A stretch of DNA of 64,000 nucleotides from Ensifer sp. Root278 (GCF_001429285.1 NZ_LMJJ01000007.1:62001-126000); one strand, 5' to 3'. Positions 10,495 to 19,323 are shown, counted from the stretch's first letter. Made by a program: numbers and translations. Notes: generated by a model from the letters alone, not told the origin.

Positions 10495-10499
10495 GACGA

Positions 10500-11429
10500 T
10501 CACCAGAGCGAAGTTGTCGAAACCTTCCGGCTAATCCGGTTGGCAGCGAAGACGAGAGCGAAGGCGATGACCGCGTTGAAGAGCCCGGCGGCAGTGGCGA
10601 GGTCATATTGCGTGCCCTGCAGACCCGTACGGTACACGTAGGTCGAGACGACGTCGGCGGTGCGGTAGGTTGCCGGCTGGTAGAGCAGGATGATGTATTC
10701 GAACCCGACCTCAACGAGATTGCCGATGCGGATGATCAGCATGATGATGATCGTGGGTAGAATGCATGGAAGGGTGATGCGCCACATCATCTGCCAGCGC
10801 GATGCACCATCGACCCGGGCGGATTCGTAGAGCGTCGGACTGATGCCGGCGATCGCCGCGAGATAGACGATCGATTCGAAGCCTGCCTCCTTCCAGATGT
10901 TCGATCCGATGAAGACCGTGCGGAACCATTCCGGCTGGGTGAGGAAATAGACCCGGTCAAGACCGAGGCTCGACAGGATGAGATTGACCACGCCTGTGGT
11001 GGGTGACAGCAGGTTGATCACGATGCCCGCGACAATCACCACGGAGATGAAGTGGGGCAGATAGACGATGGTCTGGGAAAACCTGCGCCCCAACTCGCTC
11101 TGAAGCTCGTTGAACATGATCGCGAGCACGATCGGCACGGGGAAGGCGAAGATCAGCCCGAGACCGCTGATGGTGATCGTATTGAGGAATGCACGGATGA
11201 AAATCTGGTCGTCGAGAAGGGTGCGAAAATTCTCAAGACCCACCCAGGGACTTCCGGCGATACCGCGGAACGGGCTGAAATCCTTGAACGCGATCTGCAG
11301 CCCTTCCATGGGCTTGTAGAGGAAGAGCAAAAACCAAAGGAGCATCGGAAGCATAAGCAGGTAAAGCTGCCAGTCCCTCCGGAGATCCTCACCAAGGCGC
11401 TTGAAATATCCAACGATTATCGTTGCCAT
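10500..11429 (-). CDS. ABC importer permease, LplB/AlgM1-type
   Basis: 309 residues from the ATG at 11429, chosen because GTGAGGCGAGC precedes it and the first span (LYLLMLPMLLWFLLFLY) follows at the usual distance; longer upstream readings run into the ATPase gene. About six spans; EAA loop YESARVDGASRWQMMWRITLP. The neighbouring ATPase gene ends only seven bases upstream. With the AlgM2-like partner it would form the membrane channel for alginate oligosaccharides. Confidence 0.92.
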   Translation of the reverse strand: MATIIVGYFKRLGEDLRRDWQLYLLMLPMLLWFLLFLYKPMEGLQIAFKDFSPFRGIAGSPWVGLENFRTLLDDQIFIRAFLNTITISGLGLIFAFPVPIVLAIMFNELQSELGRRFSQTIVYLPHFISVVIVAGIVINLLSPTTGVVNLILSSLGLDRVYFLTQPEWFRTVFIGSNIWKEAGFESIVYLAAIAGISPTLYESARVDGASRWQMMWRITLPCILPTIIIMLIIRIGNLVEVGFEYIILLYQPATYRTADVVSTYVYRTGLQGTQYDLATAAGLFNAVIAFALVFAANRISRKVSTTSLW

Positions 11430-11436
11430 GCTCGCC

Positions 11437-12552
11437 TCACGCATGTCCGTTGACGGCTCTGCCGCTCTCGGCATCGAAAACATGAAGTCGACCCACCGGT
11501 ATCTGTAGCCTGCCGATTTGCAAGAGCGTCTCGACATCGGCAGGGGTTTCGATTTTGGCGACGATCGATTGGCCAGAAATCCTTGTGTGCAGCAGAGCTT
11601 CGGAGCCGAGTGGCTCGACCAGGTCGACCGTCGCTGCAATCTCCTGGACGTCCGCACTCGCGTCCATGCCGACCGCGACGTGCTCTGGCCGGAGGCCGAC
11701 CAGGATGCGCTGATCGGCGCGCAGGGACGCGCTGCTTGCCCTCGGCAATTTGAGCACGGCCGCCTCTGCATCGGCAGCGTCTATGCGCGCCCTGGGTTCG
11801 CCATCCATGGAGACGACCGTTGCCCGAAGGAGGTTCATGGGTGGCGAACCGAGAAAACTTGCGACGAAGGCATTGGCCGGCTTGAGGAAAAGCTCCATCG
11901 GAGAGCCCACCTGCTCGACGCGGCCGCCATTCATGACGACGATGCGGTCTGCCAGCGTCATCGCCTCGATCTGGTCGTGGGTGACATAGATGCTGGTGAC
12001 GCCCATGCGCTTGTGAAGCCGCTTGATCTCCGCGCGCATCTGGGTGCGCAGCTTGGCGTCGAGGTTCGACAAAGGCTCGTCGAACAGAAAGACTTGCGGC
12101 TTGCGGACGATTGCCCGCCCCATGGCGACACGCTGCCGCTGCCCGCCTGACAAATCCGCGGGCTTGCGCGCGAGGTAGGGGGTGAGATCGAGAATGGCGG
12201 CCGCTTCCTTGACGGCCGCGTCGATGACGTCCTTCTTCTCGCGTCGTACACGCAGGCCGAAGGCGATGTTCTCGGCGACGTTCAGATGGGGATAGAGGGC
12301 GTAGTTCTGGAACACCATCGCCACGTCGCGATCCTTTGGCGCAACCCGGTTAACGAGCCGCCCGCCGATCGAGACCGTGCCGCCGGAAATCTCCTCCAGG
12401 CCCGCCACCATCCGCAAGGTCGTCGATTTGCCGCAACCTGACGGCCCGACGAGAACGACGAATTCCCCCTGCTCGACATTCAGGTTCACAGAGTGCACGA
12501 CTTCGAGTGCGCCGTAGCGTTTCACTACGTCGTTCAATTCCACTGCAGACAT
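11437..12552 (-). CDS. ABC importer ATPase, UgpC/MsmX/AlgS-type
   Basis: 371 residues. Walker A GPSGCGKST, Q-loop VFQNYALYPH, signature LSGGQRQRVAMGRA, Walker B VFLFDEPLSNLDA and a switch histidine in YVTHDQIEAM, followed by a roughly 120-residue TOBE/MalK-like regulatory domain. It energises the two permeases encoded immediately downstream. The AlgS assignment is from operon context; a UgpC-like ATPase can serve several CUT1 importers, and a second paralogue occurs at 43287-44384. Confidence 0.93.
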   Translation of the reverse strand: MSAVELNDVVKRYGALEVVHSVNLNVEQGEFVVLVGPSGCGKSTTLRMVAGLEEISGGTVSIGGRLVNRVAPKDRDVAMVFQNYALYPHLNVAENIAFGLRVRREKKDVIDAAVKEAAAILDLTPYLARKPADLSGGQRQRVAMGRAIVRKPQVFLFDEPLSNLDAKLRTQMRAEIKRLHKRMGVTSIYVTHDQIEAMTLADRIVVMNGGRVEQVGSPMELFLKPANAFVASFLGSPPMNLLRATVVSMDGEPRARIDAADAEAAVLKLPRASSASLRADQRILVGLRPEHVAVGMDASADVQEIAATVDLVEPLGSEALLHTRISGQSIVAKIETPADVETLLQIGRLQIPVGRLHVFDAESGRAVNGHA

Positions 12553-12579
12553 TTCAGTTTCCTCCCGACGGCGCCTTCC

Positions 12580-13362
12580 TCAGGTCAGGCTGCGCCGTGG
12601 TTTCCGTTTTTCTGTTGTGGTTGCATTGATCGATTCAATGTAGCTCCACAGCTTCGGATTGCGCGAAAGCTCGGTGATCTTGGCTTCGAGCGAGCCCAGG
12701 TGTCGGGTCATCGCCGCCACCGCCTCATCAGGAGATGCAGCCCGTATCGCATCGACGATATCGCGGTGTTCGTGGATGACCTCCCCAGTCCGCCGTACCC
12801 CAAACACCATCTTCAGGTGGCGCATGCGGTCAATTTCGCCCTTGGCCTGATTGACGAAGGCCCAGACACCGCTGAGCCGCGCCGTCGAAAAGATCATCCG
12901 GTGAAATTCTTCGTCCAGCTCGAAGAAGCGCGTATAGTCCTCGTTCCCGACGGCCTCGACCTGCTGGTTGAGACAAAGCTCCAATCGCCCAAGGTCTTCC
13001 AGAGTATGCCGCTTGGCAGCTTCCGCGGCCGCGCCGGACTCAAGGCGAAAACGAATGAAGCAAGCCTCGATGTAGCGCTGCACCTCGATCGTCGCGACAA
13101 AGGTGCCACCCTGCGGCACGACCTTGACCAGACCTTCCTCGGAAAGCCTGATGATCGCCTCGCGCACCGGGGTCTTGGAGACATTAAGGAGCGCTGCCAC
13201 TTCTTTTTCCGGCAACGCCCGCCCAGGCAGAAGCCTGACCTCGACGATCAATTGCCGAAGCAATCGGTAGACCTTGGTCGTCGTGTTGCCAGGCCCCTCC
13301 ATCGGAGTCGACCGGAGCAGTTCCTCCAAGGGCAAGGCCGGAATTTCGACAATGTTCGACAT
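12580..13362 (-). CDS. GntR-family regulator, FadR/FCD subgroup
   Basis: 260 residues. N-terminal winged helix with the family signature PVREAIIRLSEEGLVKVVPQGGTFV; C-terminal FCD effector domain with likely metal-binding histidines in DEEFHRMIF and EHRDIVDAI. It is the promoter-proximal gene of the alginate operon (the ATPase starts 28 bases further on), so it probably controls its own operon in response to an alginate catabolite such as KDG or DEH. Two near-identical 13-base repeats lie just upstream of its start and are candidate operators. Confidence 0.9.
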   Translation of the reverse strand: MSNIVEIPALPLEELLRSTPMEGPGNTTTKVYRLLRQLIVEVRLLPGRALPEKEVAALLNVSKTPVREAIIRLSEEGLVKVVPQGGTFVATIEVQRYIEACFIRFRLESGAAAEAAKRHTLEDLGRLELCLNQQVEAVGNEDYTRFFELDEEFHRMIFSTARLSGVWAFVNQAKGEIDRMRHLKMVFGVRRTGEVIHEHRDIVDAIRAASPDEAVAAMTRHLGSLEAKITELSRNPKLWSYIESINATTTEKRKPRRSLT

Positions 13363-13722
13363 ATCTCTTCGCTAACTGATATCTTAGTCATGAGACTGAT
13401 GTCTCAGAAGCCGGTTGTCAAGGCGAAATCTGTGTCCGAGATTTTAGATCGAGCCTCTAAACCGTCGCCAGCCGTCGGCCGACGAAAGCAGGAAGGCTGC
13501 GAAACCATTCCTCTCTGGCGAGCCAGCATGGATATTTATAGATTTTTATTCCTACTCTATGGACATTGAAGCAAGTGTATGCCACACGGTATCCATATTG
13601 CGACGCGCTATCGTATTTGCGAAGCACTTCTGGCGAACGCGTCGTCCCACTTCGCTGATTGCTTCATCAGCTCCCAGCAAACAAAGGAGAGTGCCCCGCT
13701 TCCGGAGCCGGGCCCAGGACAT
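13363..13722. other. Divergent promoter interval between gntR and proV-like gene
   Basis: 360 bases without a convincing gene. The left end holds the tandem repeats described separately; the rest must carry the promoter of the rightward transport operon. An open frame leads into the proV-like gene from 13579, but its translation does not resemble the family and the ATG at 13723 is the better start. I see no RNA gene here. Confidence 0.6.
13375..13407. promoter_or_regulatory. Tandem ACTGATRTCTYAG repeats, candidate GntR operators
   Basis: ACTGATATCTTAG (13375-13387) and ACTGATGTCTCAG (13395-13407) are direct repeats whose starts are 20 bases apart, two helical turns. The second also contains the perfect inverted repeat TGAGAC-TGAT-GTCTCA (13391-13406). 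They lie 13-45 bases upstream of the gntR start, a typical autoregulatory position. Binding is inferred. Confidence 0.55.
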
Positions 13723-14955
13723 ATGGCATTTGCAACTGAGAGCGACCCCACGGCGAACAACCGACCGGTCAAGATCAGTATCAAGAACGTCTTCAAGGTG
13801 TTTGGCGAGCGGCCGGAACAGGCCCTCCGCCTTCTGAGCGCCGGCAAGACCAAGGCTGAGATCCACGCAGCGACGGGCTGCACCATCGGCGTCAACAATG
13901 CGAGTTTCGACGTCCTCGCCGGCGAGATCTTCGTTATCATGGGCCTTTCGGGCTCGGGCAAGTCGACAATGCTTCGCCTCATCAACCGGTTGATCGAACC
14001 CACGACTGGTTCAATCGAAATCGAGCGACGAGACGTGGCGCGCATGCCCCGCAGCGAACTGATCGAGCTGCGCCGCCACGACATCAGCATGGTCTTCCAG
14101 TCCTTTGCGCTTCTTCCCAACCGTACCGTCATCGACAATGCCGCTTTCGGTCTCGAAGTCGCCGGCATCAGTGAGACAGAACGCAAGCAACGCGCCCGCG
14201 CAGCACTGCAGGCCGTCGGGCTGGATGGCTACGACGACAGTCGCCCTGATCAACTTTCCGGCGGCATGAAGCAGCGCGTTGGCCTCGCCCGCGCCTTGGC
14301 GGGCGAGGCCTCGGTGCTTTTGATGGACGAAGCCTTTTCCGCGCTCGATCCGCTCATCCGGACGGAAATGCAGGACGAACTGGTTCGCCTCCAGGCGGAG
14401 CACAGCCGCACGATCGTTTTCGTCAGTCACGATCTCGATGAAGCCATTCGCATCGGCGACCGCATCTGCATCATGCAGAACGGCGAGGTCGTTCAAGTTG
14501 GCACGCCCGATGAGATCGTGCTCAAGCCCGCCAATGACTACGTGCGTTCGTTCTTCCGCAACGTCGACGTTTCGCGGGTCTTCCGCGCGGGAGACGTCGC
14601 CCGCAAGACGCAGGTGACGATCATCGAGCGTCAAGGTGTTTCCGCCGCAGCGGCCCTGGAGCGCATGGAGCACTTCAACCGGGACGTCGCCATCATCCTC
14701 GGTCGAGACAAGACCTATCACGGCATGGTCAGCCGCACATCGCTGATCGAGACCGCCCGCGACGGTGCAGGCCATTCGTACCGGCGGGCTTTCCTGCCGG
14801 ATATCGAGCCGATCCCCGCGTCCGAAAGCCTCTCCACTGTGCTCGGCACGGTCGCGGCCAGCACCTTTCCCGTGCCCGTCATCGACGAAGCCAATCGCTA
14901 CCTCGGTTCCATCAGCAAATCTGCGCTTCTCGAGACGCTCGACCGCACCGCCTGA
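13723..14955 (+). CDS. Quaternary-amine (glycine betaine/proline) ABC importer ATPase, ProV-like
   Basis: 410 residues from the ATG at 13723, close to ProV length. The N-terminal VFKVFGERPEQALRLL and GCTIGVNNASFDV extension is typical of ProV/OpuAA. Walker A GLSGSGKST, signature LSGGMKQRVGLARA, Walker B LLMDEAFSALDP, H-loop FVSHDLDEA. About 120 C-terminal residues resemble the paired CBS region that senses ionic strength in this family. First gene of a three-gene importer with permease and binding protein. Substrate could be glycine betaine, proline betaine, choline or a related compound. Confidence 0.92.
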   Translation: MAFATESDPTANNRPVKISIKNVFKVFGERPEQALRLLSAGKTKAEIHAATGCTIGVNNASFDVLAGEIFVIMGLSGSGKSTMLRLINRLIEPTTGSIEIERRDVARMPRSELIELRRHDISMVFQSFALLPNRTVIDNAAFGLEVAGISETERKQRARAALQAVGLDGYDDSRPDQLSGGMKQRVGLARALAGEASVLLMDEAFSALDPLIRTEMQDELVRLQAEHSRTIVFVSHDLDEAIRIGDRICIMQNGEVVQVGTPDEIVLKPANDYVRSFFRNVDVSRVFRAGDVARKTQVTIIERQGVSAAAALERMEHFNRDVAIILGRDKTYHGMVSRTSLIETARDGAGHSYRRAFLPDIEPIPASESLSTVLGTVAASTFPVPVIDEANRYLGSISKSALLETLDRTA

Positions 14956-14978
14956 TCCCGCCAGTTCGGAGATACATC

Positions 14979-15863
14979 ATGACTTTCGATATCGGTGACG
15001 GCGTCGACAGCGCCGTCAACTACGTCCTCGACAATTTCGCGCCGCTGCTCGATCTCATTGCGGCTGCCATCGGCGCCGTGACGAACAGTATTCAGGCGCT
15101 GCTGCTCGCTATGCCCATGTCCGTCGGCCTCGCCATCTTCGTGCTGCTTTCGCTGTGGCGCGTCGGTTTCGGCTTCGCGGCCCTCGCGGGCCTCTCCCTT
15201 TTCCTCGTCGATCACATGGGGCTTTGGTCCGCCATGATGGAAACGCTGTCGCTGGTCCTTGCATCGACGCTCGTCGCCATACTGATCGGCCTGCCGCTCG
15301 GCATCGCCATGGCTCGCAGCGACCGGGTTGCCGCCATCGTCCGGCCGGTGCTCGACCTCATGCAGACAATGCCCGCCTTCGTCTACCTGATTCCGGCAGC
15401 GATGTTCTTCGGCCTCGGGGCCGTACCTGGCACGATTGCGACGGTCATCTTTTCGATGCCGCCGGTCGTGCGGCTCACCAATCTCGGCATCCGCCAGGTG
15501 CATGTGGAATTCATCGAGGCCGGCAACGCCTTCGGCTGCACCGCCTTACAGCTGCTCTGCAAGGTGCAGCTTCCCAACGCCATGCCTTCCCTCATGGCCG
15601 GCATCAACCAGACGATCATGCTGTCCCTGTCCATGGTCGTGATCGCATCGATGATCGGCGCGGGCGGCATCGGCAACACGGTGTTGACCGGCATCCAGCG
15701 TCTCGATGTCGGAACCGGCTTCGAGGGTGGCCTCGCCGTCGTCATTCTCGCGGTCGTTCTCGACCGCCTCACCCAGAGCTTCGGAAAGGAGCGTGCCTCC
15801 CCCTGGCGCAGCCTTTTTCGGCGACAGGTGTACCAGCCCGAGGTTTCGACCGCCACGGCGTGA
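14979..15863 (+). CDS. Quaternary-amine ABC importer permease, ProW-like
   Basis: 294 residues with about six or seven membrane spans. The EAA loop reads EAGNAFGCTALQLLCKVQLPNAMPSLMAGINQ, followed by the conserved MIGAGGIGNTVLTGIQ of ProW/OpuAB. It starts 24 bases after the ATPase gene. One copy of the binding-protein-dependent transport inner membrane domain; functions with the adjacent ATPase and binding protein. Confidence 0.92.
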   Translation: MTFDIGDGVDSAVNYVLDNFAPLLDLIAAAIGAVTNSIQALLLAMPMSVGLAIFVLLSLWRVGFGFAALAGLSLFLVDHMGLWSAMMETLSLVLASTLVAILIGLPLGIAMARSDRVAAIVRPVLDLMQTMPAFVYLIPAAMFFGLGAVPGTIATVIFSMPPVVRLTNLGIRQVHVEFIEAGNAFGCTALQLLCKVQLPNAMPSLMAGINQTIMLSLSMVVIASMIGAGGIGNTVLTGIQRLDVGTGFEGGLAVVILAVVLDRLTQSFGKERASPWRSLFRRQVYQPEVSTATA

Positions 15864-15936
15864 TGACCCGAGGCCTTGTGCCCAAGTTGACGGTGTTCAC
15901 TCCGCCGAATGCGAACCTTCAAAAAAAGGAGGAACA

Positions 15937-16812
15937 ATGTTCAAGACCCTCGTTACAATGAGCCTTGCGGTCAGTATCGCCGCTGGCACGTTCGGCGTGG
16001 CTTTGGGAGAAGACAAGGCCCCCGTTAAGATTGGTTGGGCCGCCTGGTCCGACGCCGAGTTCGTCACCAAGCTTGCCGCAAAGCTCATCAACGACAAACT
16101 CGGCCACGAGGTCGAACTGGTCCAGACTGACATCGCACCGCTTTACCAGGGTGTCAGCCGCGGCGATCTCGATGCCATGATGATGGCCTGGCTGCCCGAA
16201 ACCCACGCCGATTACTTCGCCAAGGTGAAGGACAAGGTGACGACGCTCGGCACGGTCTATGACGGCGCCAGGCTCGGCTGGGTAGTACCCAAGTATGTTC
16301 CCGAGGACGCCATCGCCTCGATCGACGACCTCAAGAAGGACGACGTGAAGGAGAAGCTCAAGGGCCGGATTGAAGGCATTGATCCCGGTGCGGGACTGAC
16401 GCGTCTGTCCGAACAGGCACTCAAGGACTACGAACTCGACAGTTACAAGCTGCAGATTTCCAGCGAGGCCGGGATGCTGACGACCGTCGACCGTGCAGTC
16501 CGTAAGGAACAGTGGTTCGTCGCCACCTCATGGAGCCCGCACTGGATGTTCGGCAAGTATGAGCTTCGCTACATCGACGACCCGAAGGACGCGCTCGGCA
16601 AGGCCGAACGCGTGAACGTGCTCGCCCGCAAGGGTTTCGAGACGGACAATCCGGAGGTTGCCGGCTTTCTGTCGCGCATGAAGTTGCCGATCGGCGATCT
16701 CGAGGCGGCCATGTTCAATGCCCAGGAGACCTCCTACGAGAAGGCGGTCGACAAGTACATCGCCGATCATCCGGACCAGATCAGCGCTTGGCTCGCCAAG
16801 GACGGCGGCTGA
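15937..16812 (+). CDS. Quaternary-amine ABC importer binding protein, ProX/OpuAC-like
   Basis: 291 residues from the ATG at 15937, preceded by AAAAAGGAGG, an excellent ribosome-binding site; the frame remains open upstream but overlaps the permease gene. Sec signal peptide (LVTMSLAVSIAAGTFGVALG). The OpuAC core reads KIGWAAWSDAEFVTKLAAKL, and several Trp/Tyr residues are available to build an aromatic cage (for example WLPETHADY, GWVVPKYV, WSPHWMF). Periplasmic receptor for the importer. Confidence 0.92.
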   Translation: MFKTLVTMSLAVSIAAGTFGVALGEDKAPVKIGWAAWSDAEFVTKLAAKLINDKLGHEVELVQTDIAPLYQGVSRGDLDAMMMAWLPETHADYFAKVKDKVTTLGTVYDGARLGWVVPKYVPEDAIASIDDLKKDDVKEKLKGRIEGIDPGAGLTRLSEQALKDYELDSYKLQISSEAGMLTTVDRAVRKEQWFVATSWSPHWMFGKYELRYIDDPKDALGKAERVNVLARKGFETDNPEVAGFLSRMKLPIGDLEAAMFNAQETSYEKAVDKYIADHPDQISAWLAKDGG

Positions 16813-16839
16813 CGCCGACGCTCTAATTTCCGCTTCCGC

Positions 16840-16859
16840 TCCGCGGCACTGTCCGCGGA
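16840..16859 (+). terminator. Hairpin after the proX-like gene
   Basis: Perfect 7-bp stem TCCGCGG / CCGCGGA with a 6-base loop, followed by CTGTTCTTT. It lies between the binding-protein gene and the small HTH gene, so it may terminate or attenuate transcription before the regulator. Confidence 0.5.
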
Positions 16860-16888
16860 CTGTTCTTTAGAGACATAGGAGCATCGAT

Positions 16889-17158
16889 ATGCTGAACGAT
16901 ACCCTTGCCCCGCGCGTTGCGCGTGATACCAGCGATGACACGATCGGTGGCCGCATCTCCCTTGCCCGCGATGCCGTCGGCTTTACCGTCGAGCAGATTT
17001 CCGCCGTCGCCGGTGTGACCGAGGAGACCTGGACCAGCTGGGAAAACGATCGCGCCGAGCCGAGAGCCAACCGCCTCGACATGCTGGCGCGAATTCTGCA
17101 GGTGAACATTGCCTGGCTTCTAAATGGGCAAGGCAGAGGTCCTGCGGAGGCGCGATAA
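16889..17158 (+). CDS. Small XRE-family HTH protein
   Basis: 89 residues. The Cro/CI-type helix-turn-helix is visible from about residue 22: GRISLARDAVGFTVEQISAVAGVTEETWTSWENDRAEPRANRLDMLARILQV. No effector domain follows beyond about 18 residues. The C-terminal AWLLNGQGRGP is common among stand-alone XRE proteins of rhizobia. GACATAGGAG precedes the ATG. Located 76 bases after the proX-like gene, separated by a hairpin; it might regulate the importer, but no direct evidence is visible. Confidence 0.85.
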   Translation: MLNDTLAPRVARDTSDDTIGGRISLARDAVGFTVEQISAVAGVTEETWTSWENDRAEPRANRLDMLARILQVNIAWLLNGQGRGPAEAR

Positions 17159-17271
17159 AGCTCAACGGCAAACCGTGGGAACGTCTTCGTCTCGGTCCGG
17201 ACGCCCCCAATGCGAGCCGAGATAGACGGAAAAGGCGGGCTCCATTCTCAGCCCGCCATGTCTCGCGAAGC

Positions 17272-17724
17272 TCAATCGCGCCCGGCGGCTGACTGATCCA
17301 TCCGCATCTGGCGCAGCATGTTCCGCCCGGCGATGAGCATCTCGAACAGGAACGCCACAAGCGATACGATGAGCGAAACGATCGCACCGCCGAAGAACCA
17401 GAACAGATTTTCCTCTCGGAACCCGAACGCGAGCGCGCCGGCGAGCAGGTTAAGGATCGCGCAGCCGGTACAGATCGCAGCCAAGGTTCCCAAGGCGACC
17501 GCTATCTCCAGGGCAAAGGTTCGCCGGCGCAGATAGTCCAGTTGCATGCGCCGCGCCTCATCGTCCCCATCCTTTTCCCCCACCTCGTTAACCCGATCCG
17601 AGACCCTGCCGAGACGTGTCGCGTAGACATTGACAAAACCGGCTGTACCGGCGAGCAGGAAGACAGGCGCCAGGGACGTCTGGATTATTGAGGCCAAGTC
17701 GTTGACGATTGATGGTGGCTCCAT
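17272..17724 (-). CDS. DUF2721-like membrane protein
   Basis: 150 residues with three likely membrane spans: near residues 15-32 (SLAPVFLLAGTAGFVNVYA), 70-95 (LEIAVALGTLAAICTGCAIL) and 108-128 (FFGGAIVSLIVSLVAFLFEM). The stretch NVYATRLGRVSDRVNEV between the first spans is what I recognise from DUF2721 proteins. Function unknown. Single gene, not obviously tied to either neighbouring operon. Confidence 0.8.
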   Translation of the reverse strand: MEPPSIVNDLASIIQTSLAPVFLLAGTAGFVNVYATRLGRVSDRVNEVGEKDGDDEARRMQLDYLRRRTFALEIAVALGTLAAICTGCAILNLLAGALAFGFREENLFWFFGGAIVSLIVSLVAFLFEMLIAGRNMLRQMRMDQSAAGRD

Positions 17725-17958
17725 GAGTGCTCTTAATAACTTCCGCGCAAGTGTATTCGCCTTGATGTGAGTAGCGTCCGATCAACCTACAGCCGCAAAA
17801 ATAGACAATTTTCCGGCGGCAGCTCAGACGACTTGCCGCAGCTCTTGCCGAGAGCCGCCTGCTTGATCGCATAGCATCAGATCATTGCGTGAAGCGAGAT
17901 CCCGGATATGAAGTTCGTGAACTCTCGTTAGAAAGACATCCCCGGCAGGCTCGTCATT

Positions 17959-18471
17959 TCATTTGGTGCAATGACGAGCGAAACGGATGCTCTCGATGAT
18001 CGCCGCATGAGCGCTAACGCAGGCCAAGAGGGTCAGAACGAACAGGGCGAACGCCGCAGACGAACCGTCGACGAGTGACCAGTCAACTGGCGGAAGTTGC
18101 GAAAACGAAACACTGGCGAGCCCGGCGCTGTTTTGCGATATCTGAAGTACAGCGAGCCCGGAGGCGATGAGCGCCGCGTGCGCATGAATGAAGCGAAGCT
18201 GAAGATTTCGCTCCGGCCGAACCGCGAGATAACCGCCAACGGCGGCGGCGACAATAAGCGTAAAGGTCACGCCCCAAAAGACCATGTCGGAAGCGGTCAC
18301 GAGCGTCAGTATAAGCGTGCGCGTCGTCGGCAACATGGTCGTGTACAAAGCCCAGGCGAGCGGGCTGGACGGAGTGTTGCCAAGCAGCGCAACACTCAGA
18401 AGCGAGATGGTTGCGAGCAAGTAGGCTCCGCAGGGCCCAAGTCGAATGATTGTCAGCGCTAACGCTCGCAT
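17959..18471 (-). CDS. Hypothetical membrane protein
   Basis: 170 residues, about four membrane spans (approximately 13-32, 62-82, 95-112 and 137-158). I do not recognise a family. The segment VRPERNLQLRFIHAHAALIASG between spans 2 and 3 is charged and His-rich. Upstream is an AT-rich stretch (TAAAATATAAGATGATACTTAATTG region near 18520-18545) that could hold its promoter. Coding potential is supported by length and hydrophobic pattern only. Confidence 0.6.
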   Translation of the reverse strand: MRALALTIIRLGPCGAYLLATISLLSVALLGNTPSSPLAWALYTTMLPTTRTLILTLVTASDMVFWGVTFTLIVAAAVGGYLAVRPERNLQLRFIHAHAALIASGLAVLQISQNSAGLASVSFSQLPPVDWSLVDGSSAAFALFVLTLLACVSAHAAIIESIRFARHCTK

Positions 18472-18804
18472 GGCTCCGTTCCTTCATGCCCGCCCACCCG
18501 ATATGGGATGTGTGAGACATAAAATATAAGATGATACTTAATTGAGGCTTACGGGATTGCAGCCTGGATTCGGAATATCTCGCGGTTTCACGGGGCCGCC
18601 CTCATCGAAGTCTGTCGGCTCCAACCCCTTGATTTGCGGGGTTGAAAGGCGAAATTACGGAGGCAGATGCGGCCGGCCAGCCGGCATGTGTCTCTTTATT
18701 GCGACTCTCAGTTTCAATTCTATCTTTATTAGTTATTTTTCTGGAAGATTTCCGGTGAGCTCATTTCTAGGCGAGGCTAGGATGCCCGCAATCGGGGGAA
18801 TGTA
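18472..18804. other. Intergenic interval upstream of the TPR lipoprotein gene
   Basis: 333 bases. An open frame at 18542-18805 has low-complexity, unfamiliar translation and I do not call it. A perfect 7-bp hairpin CAACCCC / GGGGTTG (18622-18628 and 18638-18644, 9-base loop) followed by AAAGG is present, and the last 130 bases are AT-rich, suitable for a promoter of the rightward lipoprotein gene. Confidence 0.5.
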
Positions 18805-19323
18805 ATGGAAATGTCTCGGAGCAAAATAGGCCGCGTTACGCTGCTCGCGGGGGCGCTGTTGCTAGGTGGGTGCCAATCGGATGCACTCGACGATGTCGCT
18901 GCCTTCGGCGATAGCGCGAAAACGCTCAATGATGATTCGGCGGTCGCCTTTTACAAGGACGATGAGCTGGTGACCACGGGGAAGCTCCAGTTCCAGGAGA
19001 AGAACTACGGAAAGTCCTACGCGATCTACAAGCGGGCGGTTGAGGTCTTTCCGCGAGATCCTGCGGCATGGCTGGGCTTTGCGGCCTCGTCCGACATGGT
19101 TGGTCGCTTTGATACGTCGGATCGTGCCTATGCGCAGCTTTCTAAGATGATCGGTGGTACAGCCGTCTACTACAACAATATCGGCTATTCCCATCTGCTG
19201 CGGGGTGACCTGCCCGGGGCTCGAACCTACTTCCTGAAAGCATATGAGATTGACCCTTCGAACGAGACCACGGCGAGGAACCTCGAACTGTTGAAGAACA
19301 GCGTCAAATACGCCCAGCGGTAA
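18805..19323 (+). CDS. TPR lipoprotein of the Tad pilus locus (TadD-like)
   Basis: 172 residues. Lipoprotein signal with lipobox LLGGC (Cys at residue 23), so anchored to a membrane, probably the outer one. Two to three tetratricopeptide-like repeats follow: YGKSYAIYKRAVEVFPRDPAAWLGFA, GGTAVYYNNIGYSHLLRGDLPGARTYFLKAYEIDPSN. TadD proteins of Tad systems are TPR lipoproteins that act as pilotins for the secretin. Here the gene faces the far end of the Tad operon and is convergent with it. ATG at 18805 or the in-frame ATG at 18811 could be used. Confidence 0.82.
   Translation: MEMSRSKIGRVTLLAGALLLGGCQSDALDDVAAFGDSAKTLNDDSAVAFYKDDELVTTGKLQFQEKNYGKSYAIYKRAVEVFPRDPAAWLGFAASSDMVGRFDTSDRAYAQLSKMIGGTAVYYNNIGYSHLLRGDLPGARTYFLKAYEIDPSNETTARNLELLKNSVKYAQR

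Noticed and set aside
18622-18644. CAACCCC/GGGGTTG hairpin as an attachment site or tRNA remnant
   Set aside because: There is a neat 7-bp stem but no adjacent integrase, no second copy in the window and no other tRNA elements.
18542-18805. 87-codon open frame upstream of the TPR lipoprotein gene
   Set aside because: Glycine-rich, unfamiliar translation, overlaps the promoter region and ends inside the next start; not supported.
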